NCBI RefSeq assembly: GCF_000733775.1
Contig: NZ_JPOE01000002.1
Coordinates: 434,001-498,000 of the forward strand
Length of the DNA: 64,000 nt
Source: Thiomonas sp. FB-Cd
GTDB taxonomy: Bacteria > Pseudomonadota > Gammaproteobacteria > Burkholderiales > Burkholderiaceae_C
Direction of reading: 5' to 3'
Below the pieces are notes generated by a model. The model saw only the letters and a list, made by a program, of their open reading frames with translations, did no database searches and was not told where the DNA came from. Below are positions 31,665 through 41,399 of the stretch, piece by piece. The translations under genes were made by a program, and so were the position numbers. The number at the start of each line of letters is the position of its first letter. Positions within the stretch are counted from its first letter, which is position 1.

Positions 31665-33572
31665 ATGTTTCAAATTACGCTTCCCGACGGATCGCGGCGC
31701 CAGTTCGATGGCGCTGTCAGTCTGTCCGAAATAGCTGCGTCCATCGGTCCCGGCCTTGCCAAGGCGGCCATCGCGGGCAAGGTCGACGGCCGTCTGGTGG
31801 ACCTTGGCACGACGCTGGACCGTGATGCGCATATCGCGATTGTCACGGACAAGGACCCGGAGGGGTTGGAAATCATTCGCCACTCCACGGCACATTTGCT
31901 GGCGTACGCAGTCAAAGAGCTGTTCCCTGAAGCGCAGGTCACCATCGGCCCGGTGATCGACAACGGCTTTTATTACGACTTTGCCTACAAGCGACCCTTC
32001 ACGCCCGAGGATCTCCCGGCCATCGAGTCCAAGATGGTGGAGCTTGCATCACGCGATGAACCCGTGGTGCGCCGAGTGCTTCCTCGCAACGAGGCGGTGG
32101 CGTATTTCAAGAGCCTGGGTGAGCATTACAAGGCGGAGATCATCGCCGACATCCCTGCTGGCGAGGATGTATCCATCTATGCCGAGGGTGGCTTTACCGA
32201 TCTGTGCCGTGGTCCCCACGTGCCATCGACGGGCAAGCTCAAGGTGTTCAAGCTCACGAAGGTAGCCGGCGCATATTGGAGGGGTGACCATCGAAATGCG
32301 CAACTTCAGCGCATCTATGGCACAGCTTGGGCGCGCAAGGAAGACCAGGCTGCCTACCTTCAACGCCTGGAGGAAGCCGAACAACGCGACCATCGCCGCC
32401 TTGGCAAAGAGCTGGACCTGTTTCATTTCCAGGAGGAAGCTCCGGGCCTGGCCTTTTGGCATCCCAAAGGCTGGGCATTGTGGCAAGCGGTCGAGCAATA
32501 CATGCGGAGCGTGTACCGCCAGAGTGGCTATCAGGAAGTGCGCGCGCCGCAGGTGCTTGACGTCAGCCTGTGGAAGCGATCTGGTCACTGGGACAATTAC
32601 GCAGAGAACATGTTTTTCACCGAGTCGGAGAAGCGTCAGTACGCGCTCAAGCCGATGAATTGTCCGGGCCACGTGCAGATTTTCAACGCAGGGCTTCGAA
32701 GTTATCGTGACCTGCCGATTCGTTACGGGGAATTCGGTGCGTGCCATCGCAACGAGCCATCAGGCGCCCTGCACGGGTTGCTGCGCGTGCGCGGGTTCAC
32801 GCAGGATGATGGGCACATCTTTTGCACCGAAGATCAGATCGAATCCGAGGTCACGGCTTTTCACCGGCAGGCCATGCAGGTTTATGCCGATTTTGGGTTT
32901 ACCGATATTGATTTGAAGATTGCGCTGCGCCCCGACAAGCGCATTGGCGATGAGGACGTATGGGATAAGGCGGAAGGCGCCCTGCGGGCCGCACTCAATG
33001 CGTGCGGTGTGGCGTGGACCGAGTTGCCGGGCGAAGGCGCGTTCTACGGACCCAAGATTGAATATCACATGAAGGACTCCATCGGCCGAGCCTGGCAGGT
33101 GGGGACGATGCAAGTCGATTTTATGATGCCCGAACGTCTGGATGCGTCATACGTCGACGAACGCTCGTCGCGGCGCCGCCCCGTGATGTTGCACCGCGCC
33201 ATCGTTGGGTCGATGGAGCGCTTCATCGGTGTGCTCATCGAGCACCATGCGGGAGCGTTGCCGATATGGCTAGCGCCCTTGCAGGCCGTCGTTTTGAGCA
33301 TTACGGAAGAATCTGCCGCTTATGCGGCAGAAGTGACACAAGAGCTGAAAAAACAAGGCCTTAGAGTTGACTGTGATTTGCGTAACGAGAAAATCACCTA
33401 TAAAATCCGCGAGCATTCGTTGCAAAAAATTCCCTATCTGCTCGTGGTCGGCGGAAAGGAGCGTGAATCGCAGGCGGTTGCTGTGCGGGCACGTGGCAAC
33501 AAAGACCTGGGTGTGCTGCCCCTTTCCGAGTTCTGCCAAAGAGCGCTTAAGGAAGTTGCTGATTTGCAATAG
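31665..33572 (+). CDS. thrS: threonine-tRNA ligase
   Basis: Charges tRNA-Thr. The 635-residue product has an N-terminal TGS domain (residues about 1-62) and an editing domain with [10 protein letters not shown]. The class II catalytic core has [25 protein letters not shown] and a C-terminal anticodon-binding domain ([21 protein letters not shown] in part). It begins the conserved thrS-infC-rpmI-rplT-pheS-pheT-ihfA cluster. The 160 bases before it have small GC hairpins but no leader I can assign. Confidence 0.97.
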   Translation: MFQITLPDGSRRQFDGAVSLSEIAASIGPGLAKAAIAGKVDGRLVDLGTTLDRDAHIAIVTDKDPEGLEIIRHSTAHLLAYAVKELFPEAQVTIGPVIDNGFYYDFAYKRPFTPEDLPAIESKMVELASRDEPVVRRVLPRNEAVAYFKSLGEHYKAEIIADIPAGEDVSIYAEGGFTDLCRGPHVPSTGKLKVFKLTKVAGAYWRGDHRNAQLQRIYGTAWARKEDQAAYLQRLEEAEQRDHRRLGKELDLFHFQEEAPGLAFWHPKGWALWQAVEQYMRSVYRQSGYQEVRAPQVLDVSLWKRSGHWDNYAENMFFTESEKRQYALKPMNCPGHVQIFNAGLRSYRDLPIRYGEFGACHRNEPSGALHGLLRVRGFTQDDGHIFCTEDQIESEVTAFHRQAMQVYADFGFTDIDLKIALRPDKRIGDEDVWDKAEGALRAALNACGVAWTELPGEGAFYGPKIEYHMKDSIGRAWQVGTMQVDFMMPERLDASYVDERSSRRRPVMLHRAIVGSMERFIGVLIEHHAGALPIWLAPLQAVVLSITEESAAYAAEVTQELKKQGLRVDCDLRNEKITYKIREHSLQKIPYLLVVGGKERESQAVAVRARGNKDLGVLPLSEFCQRALKEVADLQ

Positions 33573-33612
33573 CCGCAGCACAGTATCGTCCACTTTATTG
33601 AAAGGTTGAACC

Positions 33613-34158
33613 ATCGCTACTGTACAGAGCCGCAACGCCCCGGAAAAAAGGGCTCACCGCCTCAATCGTGAAATTACCGTTCCTGAAGTTCGCCTAAGTG
33701 GCGAGGACAACGAGGCTCTCGGCATCGTGTCCATCACTGAGGCCTTGCGTTTGGCCGAAGAGCAGGGCGTTGATCTTGTCGAAATCGCGCCTACCGCAAC
33801 TCCGCCGGTTTGCCGCCTGATGGACTACGGCAAGTTCAAGTACCAGGAACAAAAGAAGTCGCATGAGGCGAAGCTCAAGCAAAAGCAAATCCAGATCAAG
33901 GAAGTGAAGTTCCGCCCTGCAACGGACGAGGGCGACTACATGATCAAAATCCGGAACTTGAAGCGTTTCCTGGATGAGGGGGATAAAGCCAAGGTGTCCT
34001 TGCGCTTTCGCGGACGTGAAATCACTCACCAAGATATCGGCATGCGTCTGCTGGAGCGTGTTCGGGACGATCTCGAACCACATGGCCAAGTGGAGCAGAT
34101 GCCTCGTCTTGAAGGGCGCCAGATGATTATGGTGCTGACGCCCCGCAAGAAAAAATAG
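33613..34158 (+). CDS. infC: translation initiation factor IF-3, AUC start
   Basis: IF-3 discriminates the initiator tRNA and start codon on the 30S subunit. The full family N-terminus ([22 protein letters not shown] in part) can only be read from an ATC codon at 33613. An in-frame TGA lies at 33607-33609, and no ATG, GTG or TTG occurs in frame before the GTG at 33727, which would delete about 38 conserved residues. AAAGG lies 8 bases before the ATC. The resulting 181 residues match E. coli IF-3 (180), whose gene starts with AUU and is autoregulated through that rare codon. Confidence 0.93.
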   Translation: MATVQSRNAPEKRAHRLNREITVPEVRLSGEDNEALGIVSITEALRLAEEQGVDLVEIAPTATPPVCRLMDYGKFKYQEQKKSHEAKLKQKQIQIKEVKFRPATDEGDYMIKIRNLKRFLDEGDKAKVSLRFRGREITHQDIGMRLLERVRDDLEPHGQVEQMPRLEGRQMIMVLTPRKKK

Positions 34159-34159
34159 C

Positions 34160-34320
34160 GGCCGTCGGCTGCCAACAATCCGATGTGCAGGTTTTTGTCC
34201 TGTACACGGTTCACAGCCGGGTTCGCACAAGGCGAAGTCGGCTGATAACAAGTGGGCGCAGGCCCAAGTCCCGCATTGCGCGGGCGCCTGCGAGCATGTC
34301 AACTTCAAATGGAGCTTTCA
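34160..34320 (+). promoter_or_regulatory. structured leader before rpmI (L35-L20)
   Basis: The 162-base infC-rpmI gap holds nested and competing stems. CAGCCG at 34214-34219 can pair with CGGCTG at 34239-34244 or with an identical CGGCTG at 34166-34171, so two structures exclude each other. Further down CGCAGGC (34257) pairs with GCCTGCG (34286), enclosing CCCGC/GCGGG. In E. coli, L20 represses rpmI-rplT through a structured rpmI leader; a comparable role here is inferred. Confidence 0.45.
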
Positions 34321-34518
34321 ATGCCCAAGATGAAAACCAAGAAAAGCGCTGCCAAGCGCTTTCGTGTTCGCCCCGGCGGCTCGGTCAAACGTGGCCAGGC
34401 CTTTAAGCGTCACATCCTCACCAAGAAGACGACCAAGAACAAGCGCCATCTGCGTGGCTCCACCGAGGTGCACGCCACGAACATGGGCCATATTGCCCAG
34501 ATGATGCCGTTTGCCTAA
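34321..34518 (+). CDS. rpmI: 50S ribosomal protein L35
   Basis: Small basic 50S protein of 65 residues, full length, starting [17 protein letters not shown] with the L35 signature and ending in [10 protein letters not shown]. Ribosome binding sequence GGAG lies about 9 bases before the ATG at 34321. It lies between infC and rplT as in most bacteria. Confidence 0.96.
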   Translation: MPKMKTKKSAAKRFRVRPGGSVKRGQAFKRHILTKKTTKNKRHLRGSTEVHATNMGHIAQMMPFA

Positions 34519-34560
34519 GCCTCGTGCTCAGGCCTCTTTTACTGATGAAGGAGTGATGAA

Positions 34561-34917
34561 ATGCCTCGCGTCAAACGTGGTGTAACGGCTCGCGCCCGCC
34601 ACAAGAAAGTTCTGGATCAGGCCAAAGGTTTCCGCGGCCGCCGCAAAAATGTCTTCCGCATTGCCAAGCAGGCGGTGATGAAGGCCGGTCAATACGCTTA
34701 CCGTGACCGCCGTGCAAAAAAGCGTGAGTTCCGCGCTCTGTGGATTACGCGCATCAACGCCGCCGTGCGTGAGTTCGGCATGAGCTATAGCGTGTTCATG
34801 AACGGCATGAAAAAGGCCGCCATCGAAATCGACCGCAAAGTCCTGGCTGAGATGGCCGTGAACGACGCGGCTGCCTTTGGCAAGATTGTCGAGCAAGTCA
34901 AGGCGAATTTGGCTTGA
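34561..34917 (+). CDS. rplT: 50S ribosomal protein L20
   Basis: 50S assembly protein of 118 residues, the normal length. It begins [16 protein letters not shown] and contains [22 protein letters not shown] in part and [18 protein letters not shown] precedes the ATG. In E. coli it also represses its own operon. Confidence 0.98.
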   Translation: MPRVKRGVTARARHKKVLDQAKGFRGRRKNVFRIAKQAVMKAGQYAYRDRRAKKREFRALWITRINAAVREFGMSYSVFMNGMKKAAIEIDRKVLAEMAVNDAAAFGKIVEQVKANLA

Positions 34918-34968
34918 GTCGCCAATTTGCGGCGCGCGCTCTCGGGCGTGCGCCTGTTCAAGCTGTGC

Positions 34969-34994
34969 AGGCCTGGTCGTACCGGGCCTTTTTT
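34969..34994 (+). terminator. attenuator-like terminator between rplT and pheS
   Basis: An 8-bp stem (AGGCCTGG/CCGGGCCT, one T-G wobble) with a five-base loop is followed by six T residues. It starts 52 bases after the rplT stop and ends 39 bases before pheS. It would reduce read-through into pheST. In E. coli the pheST attenuator is governed by a Phe-rich leader peptide; no such ATG-initiated peptide is visible here. Confidence 0.75.
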
Positions 34995-35032
34995 CTCGCT
35001 GCAGCCTTTGCATCTCGACGGGTTTTTCAGCC

Positions 35033-36079
35033 ATGACGCAATTGCAGGATCTGGTGCATCAAGCCGAGTCAGAGTTCTCGGCGATTTCACAGCCAGCCGA
35101 ACTCGAAAACGCCAAGGCCCGCTACCTGGGTAAATCGGGCGTCATCACCGGGTTGATGAAAGAGCTGGCGCAGTTGCCGCCCGAGGCTAAGCGCGAGCGT
35201 GGCGCGGCCATCAACTTGGCAAAGCAGGGGATCGAGCAAGCGCTGCAGCGCCGGCGTGACTCGATGGCGGAAGCCGAGCTTCATGCCAGGCTCGCCGCGC
35301 AGGCGATCGATGTCACGCTGCCCGGCCGCGGCCAGCAAGGGGGTGGACTACACCCTGTGGTGCGCTCATGGATGCGTATCGAGTCGATCTTTCGCTCCAT
35401 CGGATTCGACGTGGCGGACGGCCCGGAGATTGAAGATGATTGGACCAATTTCACGGCATTGAACTCACCGCAGAATCATCCGGCGCGTTCGATGCAAGAT
35501 ACGTTCTATGTCGACGTGCAGGACGCTCGCGGGCAGCCGCTGCTGTTGCGCACGCATACTTCACCGATGCAGGTTCGCTACGCGCGCGCGCACGTCAAAC
35601 GCTACGCTGGCGCGGACATGCCCGACATCAAGGTTATCGCGCCTGGGCGAACCTACCGCGTGGACAGCGACGCGACGCATTCCCCGATGTTTCACCAGTT
35701 TGAGGGTCTGTGGATTGGTGAGAACGTGTCGCTCGCCGATCTCAAGGGTACCTATACCGAGTTCCTGCATACGTTCTTCGAGCGCGATGACATCACGTTG
35801 CGCTTCCGCCCGTCCTATTTTCCGTTTACCGAACCGTCGGCAGAGATCGACATGATGTTCGACAGCGGCCCGCTCCAGGGTCGATGGCTGGAGATCTCGG
35901 GCGCGGGCCAGGTGCATCCCAACGTGGTGCGTAATTTCGGACTTGATCCGGAGCGCCATATCGGATTCGCGTTTGGTTCTGGCATCGAACGGCTCACCAT
36001 GCTGCGGTATGGCGTGGGCGATCTGCGCCAGTTCTACGTTGGTGACCTGCGGTTTCTCGAGCAGTTCAATTCAGACTGA
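35033..36079 (+). CDS. pheS: phenylalanine-tRNA ligase alpha subunit
   Basis: Catalytic subunit of the alpha2-beta2 PheRS. The 348-residue product has an N-terminal coiled-coil region (about 1-85) and class II motifs: [18 protein letters not shown], the motif 2 region [18 protein letters not shown] and [18 protein letters not shown] in part. The ATG at 35033 was chosen; the open frame runs upstream over rplT. Confidence 0.97.
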   Translation: MTQLQDLVHQAESEFSAISQPAELENAKARYLGKSGVITGLMKELAQLPPEAKRERGAAINLAKQGIEQALQRRRDSMAEAELHARLAAQAIDVTLPGRGQQGGGLHPVVRSWMRIESIFRSIGFDVADGPEIEDDWTNFTALNSPQNHPARSMQDTFYVDVQDARGQPLLLRTHTSPMQVRYARAHVKRYAGADMPDIKVIAPGRTYRVDSDATHSPMFHQFEGLWIGENVSLADLKGTYTEFLHTFFERDDITLRFRPSYFPFTEPSAEIDMMFDSGPLQGRWLEISGAGQVHPNVVRNFGLDPERHIGFAFGSGIERLTMLRYGVGDLRQFYVGDLRFLEQFNSD

Positions 36080-36138
36080 GTGGGGCGCGCGAGCGTCTCG
36101 CCTCCTGCCTATTCTTCGCTCACAGCATTTTCCCACCC

Positions 36139-38574
36139 ATGCAAGTGCCCGACTCCTGGCTTCGCCAATTTTGCAACCCTGCTCTAACCAGTGAGCAGAT
36201 TGCCGACCGCCTGACGATGGCCGGCCTTGAAGTCGAAGAGATGCAGGTGGCTGCGCCGGCATTCAGCGGCGTAGTCGTCGGCGAAGTGATGACTGTTGAA
36301 CCCCATCCGAATGCAGACCGACTGCGCGTTTGTCAGGTCAATGCGGGAGGCCCCAACACACTTCAAATCGTATGCGGTGCGCCGAACGTTGCAACGGGCA
36401 TGAAGGTGCCTTGCGCGACGATTGGAGCGTTATTGCCGCCAACCAAGGACGGCGATGCACCGCTGCGCATCGGGCCGGCCACCATGCGGGGCATCGCATC
36501 GGAGGGCATGCTGTGCTCGGGCCGGGAACTGGGAATGTCTACTGATCATTCAGGCTTGTTGGCTTTGCCGCCTGAACTCGCGCCCGGCCAGAATCTGCGT
36601 GAGGCGCTGGAACTGGATGAATGCATCTACAGCATCAAACTCACACCCAATCTGGGCCATTGCCTAAGCGTGTTCGGCGTTGCACGGGAACTCGCTGCCA
36701 TCACTGGGGCGCCGCTCAATCGGTCCGAGATCATGCCCGTTGAGCCGACCCTCGCTGAAACGCTGCCAGTGCGTATTGATGCGACGGATCTCTGCGGGCG
36801 GTTTTCTGGACGCATCATCCGTGGGGTCAATGCTCGCGCACTCACACCGGCTTGGATGCGCCAGCGTCTTGAGCGCGCGGGGCAGCGCAGCATCTCGGCA
36901 CTGGTTGATATCTCAAATTACGTGATGCTCGAACTCGGCCGACCGTCACACGTGTTCGATTTGAACAAGATTGATGGTGCTCTGGAAGTGAGGTGGGGCA
37001 GGGCGGGCGAGACGCTGAAGCTGCTCAACGGTCAGGAGATCACGGTGGACGATCAGGTTGGCGTGATCGCTGCAGGCCGCGGCATCGAGTCCCTTGCGGG
37101 CATCATGGGGGGGGATGCGACTGCCGTCACGCTCGACACGCGCGATGTATACGTGGAGGCAGCTTTCTGGTGGCCTGACGCGATTCGTGGTCGGGCGCGG
37201 CGCTACAACTTCTCCACGGATGCGGCTGCCCGCTTTGAACGCGGCGTGGATTACGCCACCACGGTGGATCATGCCGAGCGCATCACGCAGCTAATCCTGA
37301 ACATCTGCGGGGGACGCGCAGGTCCCATGGATGATCAAGTGCTGAACCTTCCCAAACGCGAGCCGATACGCATGCGCGTGGCTCGCTGCGAGAAGGTGAT
37401 TGGCATGCCGATTGGGGAATCACGCATGGGTGAAATCTTCACCCGGTTAGGCCTCCCATTTCAGAAGGAGTGTGCTGCAGCGGGCGATGCATTTGTCGTG
37501 ACGCCCCCGAGCTATCGCTTCGACCTTGAAATCGAGGAAGATCTGATTGAGGAGGTGGCGCGTATCCACGGCTATGCGCAGATTCCTGTGACCTCACCAA
37601 AGATGGCAGCGCGCATGTTGCCGGCACCGGAGGCGACGAGGAGTCTGCACGCACTGCGTCGAGCGCTGGCCGCGCGCGCGTATCAGGAAACTATCAACTT
37701 CAGTTTCGCTGAGCTTGAGTGGGAGGCCGACCTGGCCGGTAACCTTCAGCCGATCGCACTGCTCAACCCAATTGCCGCACATGCCAATGTCATGCGCAGC
37801 ACTTTGCTCGGCGGGTTGCTGCAAGCCTTGCGGCTCAACGTGAGTCACAAGGCGCGCCGCGTACGATTGTTTGAGATCGGGCGCGTCTTTATGCGCAGCA
37901 CGGAGCCAGCGGACGACAGCCGGCCCGGAGGTGTGAATCAGCCCATGCGGGTGGGGGGGCTGGCATATGGCCCGGTTGAGCCCACAGGTTGGGCTACGCC
38001 TGAACGCTTGGTGGATTTTTTTGACGTGAAGGGCGATGTTGAGCAGTTATGCGCCGGAGTCGGCCTGCTCGCGTTTGAGCCCGTTAACCATCCTGCCCTT
38101 CACCCTGGCCGCAGTGCTGCGGTGTTGGTCGACGGCCAAGCCATTGGCGTGGTGGGCGAGTTGCATCCGCGGTGGCTGCAAAAATATGCGCTTGCGCATG
38201 CCCCGGTCGTTTTCGAGCTTGATGCCGTGGCTGTGCAGGGCCAGGCCATGCCTGTTCTGCAACCAGTACCACGTACTCCCGCGGTGTTGCGTGATCTCGC
38301 CTTCGTCGTGGATGCCAATACGGCTGCGTCTCGCATACTGGAAGCGGTGGAGCGTGCAACGGTGAGCGACACGCGTTGCGCCATCGTCGCCAAGACCGTG
38401 ATCTTCGATGTTTTCCAGCCGCAGCAGCAAGACGGCGTGCGAAGCAAGAGCGTTGCTCTGCGTCTGACTCTGCAGGGCGAAGAAACGCTGACCGACGCGC
38501 GGGCGGAAGCCGCCTGCGCTGGGGTGGTTGAGGCTCTGCAGGAGGCGCTAGGCGCTCGGCTTCGCGCCGCCTAG
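36139..38574 (+). CDS. pheT: phenylalanine-tRNA ligase beta subunit
   Basis: Structural and editing subunit of PheRS, 811 residues (E. coli 795). In order: an N-terminal tRNA-binding EMAP/Arc1p-like domain (about 40-150), B3/B4 editing domain with the central RARRYNFSTDAAARFERGVD in part, B5, a catalytic-like domain, and a C-terminal ferredoxin-like anticodon-binding domain (PRTPAVLRDLAFVVD). It lies 59 bases after pheS and upstream of ihfA. Confidence 0.97.
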   Translation: MQVPDSWLRQFCNPALTSEQIADRLTMAGLEVEEMQVAAPAFSGVVVGEVMTVEPHPNADRLRVCQVNAGGPNTLQIVCGAPNVATGMKVPCATIGALLPPTKDGDAPLRIGPATMRGIASEGMLCSGRELGMSTDHSGLLALPPELAPGQNLREALELDECIYSIKLTPNLGHCLSVFGVARELAAITGAPLNRSEIMPVEPTLAETLPVRIDATDLCGRFSGRIIRGVNARALTPAWMRQRLERAGQRSISALVDISNYVMLELGRPSHVFDLNKIDGALEVRWGRAGETLKLLNGQEITVDDQVGVIAAGRGIESLAGIMGGDATAVTLDTRDVYVEAAFWWPDAIRGRARRYNFSTDAAARFERGVDYATTVDHAERITQLILNICGGRAGPMDDQVLNLPKREPIRMRVARCEKVIGMPIGESRMGEIFTRLGLPFQKECAAAGDAFVVTPPSYRFDLEIEEDLIEEVARIHGYAQIPVTSPKMAARMLPAPEATRSLHALRRALAARAYQETINFSFAELEWEADLAGNLQPIALLNPIAAHANVMRSTLLGGLLQALRLNVSHKARRVRLFEIGRVFMRSTEPADDSRPGGVNQPMRVGGLAYGPVEPTGWATPERLVDFFDVKGDVEQLCAGVGLLAFEPVNHPALHPGRSAAVLVDGQAIGVVGELHPRWLQKYALAHAPVVFELDAVAVQGQAMPVLQPVPRTPAVLRDLAFVVDANTAASRILEAVERATVSDTRCAIVAKTVIFDVFQPQQQDGVRSKSVALRLTLQGEETLTDARAEAACAGVVEALQEALGARLRAA

Positions 38575-38626
38575 CTGACGGCTACGCAAACGCCTGCATC
38601 AGGGATCATTACGGGGAGAGGGGACC

Positions 38627-38968
38627 ATGGAAAAGATTGTCACAAGCTTGCAGACGCCTAGCTTGACGAAAGCGGAATTGTCAGAGTTGCTCTATGAGCG
38701 GATTGGATTGAACAAGCGCGAGTCGAAGGATATGGTGGATGCCTTTTTTGACCTGATCCGGGACACGTTGGCATCAGGGCACGATGTCAAGCTTTCGAAC
38801 TTTGGGAATTTTCATCTGCGCAACAAGGCCCAACGCCCTGGGCGTAATCCCCGAACTGGAGAGATCATCCCCATCCAGGCGAGACGCGTTGTGACCTTTC
38901 ATCCGAGCCAAAAATTGAAGGAACAGCTGCAGGTGCAGGTGGAGGTTGATCCTGTGGGGAAGCGTTGA
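38627..38968 (+). CDS. ihfA: integration host factor alpha subunit
   Basis: DNA-bending protein, partner of IhfB (6800-7120). The 113-residue product has [42 protein letters not shown] in part and [13 protein letters not shown]. The purine-rich GGGGAGAGGGG sequence before the ATG is a strong ribosome binding site. pheT-ihfA order is conserved. Confidence 0.97.
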   Translation: MEKIVTSLQTPSLTKAELSELLYERIGLNKRESKDMVDAFFDLIRDTLASGHDVKLSNFGNFHLRNKAQRPGRNPRTGEIIPIQARRVVTFHPSQKLKEQLQVQVEVDPVGKR

Positions 38969-39049
38969 GTCTGAAGAGATTAACCCAGCGCCGCCTTATA
39001 GTCTCATCAACGCTCCTCACACCCTTCGCCCCCAGCCTCGACTGCAGCC

Positions 39050-39511
39050 ATGACCGCCGCTTCGGACTTGCCACCAATACCGTCCAAACGCTATTTCACA
39101 ATCGGTGAGGTGAGCGATCTTTGTGGCGTCAAATCGCACGTGCTGCGCTATTGGGAGCAGGAGTTCAGTCAGTTGCGACCCATGAAGCGGCGGGGCAATC
39201 GTCGCTATTACCAACATCACGAAGTGCTGCTCATCCGCCGCATCCGGGAATTGCTGTATGAACAGGGGTTCACGATCCATGGCGCGCGTGCACGGCTTTC
39301 TCAGGGTGACCTGCAAAGCGAACAGCAGTCATCGGAGGTGGCGGCTACAAGTTCAAGTGCGGACCTGTCGCATGGCAGTGAATGGAAAGACGCAGTCGAT
39401 AAAGGCAGATCAGTTTGGCCTCGAGGCGAGCCGCTGACGTGGCCCGCACCGCTGCGCGATGACCTGCGGAGTCATTTGAAAGCCCTGCGTGAGCTCTTGG
39501 ACTTGGAATAA
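39050..39511 (+). CDS. MerR-family transcriptional regulator
   Basis: DNA-binding regulator of 153 residues. An N-terminal MerR winged helix is clear (YFTIGEVSDLCGVKSHVLRYWEQEF, then RRGNRRYYQHHEVLLIRRIRELL in part). The C-terminal part is short, serine-rich and without the cysteines of metal-sensing MerR proteins, so the effector is unknown. This MerR gene next to ihfA is a widespread proteobacterial neighbour of the pheT-ihfA cluster. Confidence 0.9.
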   Translation: MTAASDLPPIPSKRYFTIGEVSDLCGVKSHVLRYWEQEFSQLRPMKRRGNRRYYQHHEVLLIRRIRELLYEQGFTIHGARARLSQGDLQSEQQSSEVAATSSSADLSHGSEWKDAVDKGRSVWPRGEPLTWPAPLRDDLRSHLKALRELLDLE

Positions 39512-39537
39512 TCTGCTATAGTTTCCAGCTTGGTCGT

Positions 39538-39614
<77 letters not shown>

Positions 39615-39632
39615 ATACCATCGAGGAATAAC

Positions 39633-39664
39633 GAAGGGCCGCGACAAGCGGCCCTTCGGCTTTA
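39633..39664 (+). terminator. terminator after tRNA-Pro
   Basis: A perfect 10-bp stem (GAAGGGCCGC/GCGGCCCTTC) with a GACAA loop starts 18 bases after the tRNA. The following tract GGCTTTAT is only weakly T-rich, but the stem strength and place make a terminator likely. Confidence 0.7.
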
Positions 39665-39991
39665 TCGCGAGGCGCGATGAAATCTCCACGATTTCCCGCC
39701 AAGAACGCGCAGAACCGGGCTGAGCCCCGCGTCCCAATGGTCCCGGGCGTCCAGGCATGGACAGCCGCCTTACCCCGCGTTGGTCGTGTGTGTGCAATCG
39801 ATCCCGATTTCTGGCGTGGCCGGCACCGGCCGGGTACTGCACCGTCACCCTGGTCGAACCGCCGTCGCCCCAACTCACGCAGGCGCAAACAGCACGTTGC
39901 CGCCAGGACGCGCACCCGTGTGGACCGATCTGCGAGATTTGTGCTGGCCATCCCATGGCGGCTGGCTGCGCCCCAGCTCTACGGCGCCGAT
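39665..39991. other. gap without a supported gene
   Basis: About 330 bases between the tRNA-Pro terminator and the first Crp/Fnr gene. Open frames exist on both strands but none has a recognisable domain or a good ribosome binding site. I see no repeat or RNA structure here. Confidence 0.5.
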
Positions 39992-40756
39992 TTACCTATG
40001 CACAGGGCCGAGTGACGTCGCGTCAGCCGCATGATCGAGCAATTGGGACAGCCGGACACGGTCGATGATCCGCACTTGGCGCAGATGCACCTGCAGCAGT
40101 CCCATTTCATCGAAGTGCGTCATCAACCTGCTTATTGTTTCCAGCTTCAATCCCAGGAAACTGCCCAACTCTTCCCGGCTCATGCTGAGGTTGAGTGCGT
40201 CGCCCGATAGGCCTCGCGCCTTGAAGCGGTCCGATAAATCCAAAAGAAAATACGCCAGACGCTCGGCGGCGTGCATGCTGCCGAGGGCAAACTGAGTCCG
40301 TTGCGCGGCTTCCAGGCAATTGCCAATGAGGCAATGAATCTGATGCTGCAAACCGGGCAGTTCGCGGGCGCAGGCCTCCAGAGCGCTCATGTCAATCGGG
40401 CTGGACTCGCAGTCTTCAAGAGCAACTGCATCAGTTGAGTAGGTCCTTGTGGCAAAGCTCTCCAATCCCAATATTTCGCCCGGGAGATGGAAACCGATGA
40501 TCTGCTGTCGACCATCGGGGCTGCCCAGGATGGATTTGAAGGATCCCATACGCACGAGGTAAAGCTTGTTCGCCAGTTGCCCCGCCTCGAATAGCGGATT
40601 GCCTTTTTGTATCCGAATCGTAGACTGCACCATGTCCTGTATGCGTTCGCACGCGTCTTGCGATAGCAAGAGCGGGAGACAGAGCGGATTCTGAACGCCT
40701 GAGTCACAGGCAGAGGCGCCTGTTTGGGGGACGGTCTGTACGTGCCTAGTGTCCAT
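39992..40756 (-). CDS. Crp/Fnr-family regulator with degenerate FNR cysteine motif
   Basis: Transcription factor of 254 residues. The cAMP-binding-like domain ([32 protein letters not shown]) and C-terminal winged helix ([22 protein letters not shown] in part) closely follow FNR, and the recognition helix keeps E-T-I-S-R, expected to read TTGAT half-sites. The N-terminal cluster motif aligns as C17-x2-G20-x5-C26, so the second cysteine of C-x2-C-x5-C is glycine. C36 and C116 remain. It may sense oxygen poorly or respond to another signal. The ATG at 40756 starts the recognisable protein; the longer frame upstream overlaps the divergent small gene. Confidence 0.88.
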   Translation of the reverse strand: MDTRHVQTVPQTGASACDSGVQNPLCLPLLLSQDACERIQDMVQSTIRIQKGNPLFEAGQLANKLYLVRMGSFKSILGSPDGRQQIIGFHLPGEILGLESFATRTYSTDAVALEDCESSPIDMSALEACARELPGLQHQIHCLIGNCLEAAQRTQFALGSMHAAERLAYFLLDLSDRFKARGLSGDALNLSMSREELGSFLGLKLETISRLMTHFDEMGLLQVHLRQVRIIDRVRLSQLLDHAADATSLGPVHR

Positions 40757-40868
40757 ATGCGGCTGAAGGATGCGTAAGCCGCAATATCGCATAGTTTGCA
40801 TGTATTGCCCACTGGATATTTTCGTGCCTATGCCTGAGGCCGCCTCAGACAAGGAGGATGAGACGCCG

Positions 40869-41090
40869 ATGCCCGCTGACTCGATCGACCTGGTTGTCAC
40901 ACTGAATGCGCTGCAAGCCCAAGCGCTCGCCCAATTTTTGACCAGCGCAAGCTTGGAGGATTTCGGGCGAGTGGCCGTGGATCGTCGCGAAGCCGCATTG
41001 ATGGAGCAAGCGTCCGAGGTCATCCGTCGATCGTTGGCGGAGCATGGATTCGATCCGCGTCGCGCAGGCTCTGAGCATGACATTGGCTGA
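40869..41090 (+). CDS. small DUF7706-like protein
   Basis: Unknown function, 73 residues. The sequence (VTLNALQAQALAQFLTSAS, FGRVAVDRREAALMEQASEVIRRSLAEHGFDPR in part) resembles a small helical family I know as DUF7706. AAGGAGG ends 11 bases before the ATG at 40869, a little long in spacing. It is divergent from the first Crp/Fnr gene and upstream of the oxidase genes, with unknown link to either. Confidence 0.6.
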   Translation: MPADSIDLVVTLNALQAQALAQFLTSASLEDFGRVAVDRREAALMEQASEVIRRSLAEHGFDPRRAGSEHDIG

Positions 41091-41399
41091 GCACGCGATC
41101 GGGCTTCCGACATTGCTGTTTGAGAACCAGAACCGCTTGTAGGGGCGCTCTTGCCGACAGTGACTGCGGGTTCGGAAGACGGTCCGATATTTCGCGTCGA
41201 ATTGATCTGGATCACTCGGCCAAGGACTTACCCCGAAGACCGTGCGGGACGGCGTTCGCTACAAAGCGAGAATCTGCAGTTCACCCAGTGACGGGAACCA
41301 GTTGGTGACCGGGCCATGTTCGGTCGGTTCGCCTTGCGCAGTGGCGTCTGGTGATGCGGTGCGGAATCATTTCTAACAGCAACCTGAGAGGAATACCCC
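41091..41399. other. upstream region of cytochrome oxidase subunit I
   Basis: 309 bases without a supported gene between the small DUF gene and ctaD. The only clear signal is the FNR-type box listed separately. A gap of 184 bases separates that box from the ctaD start, so a long leader or a second promoter is likely. Confidence 0.5.
41202..41215 (+). promoter_or_regulatory. FNR/ANR box upstream of ctaD
   Basis: TTGATCTGGATCAC matches the FNR consensus TTGAT-N4-ATCAA at nine of ten defined bases. It is centred about 190 bases before the ctaD start. Three Crp/Fnr proteins with the matching E-x-x-S-R recognition helix are encoded within 15 kb. Repression of an aa3 oxidase at low oxygen is the usual expectation, but activation cannot be excluded. 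Confidence 0.65.

Noticed and set aside
33727..34158. infC starting at the GTG at 33727
   Set aside because: Would delete about 38 conserved N-terminal residues of IF-3 that are present in frame upstream back to the ATC.
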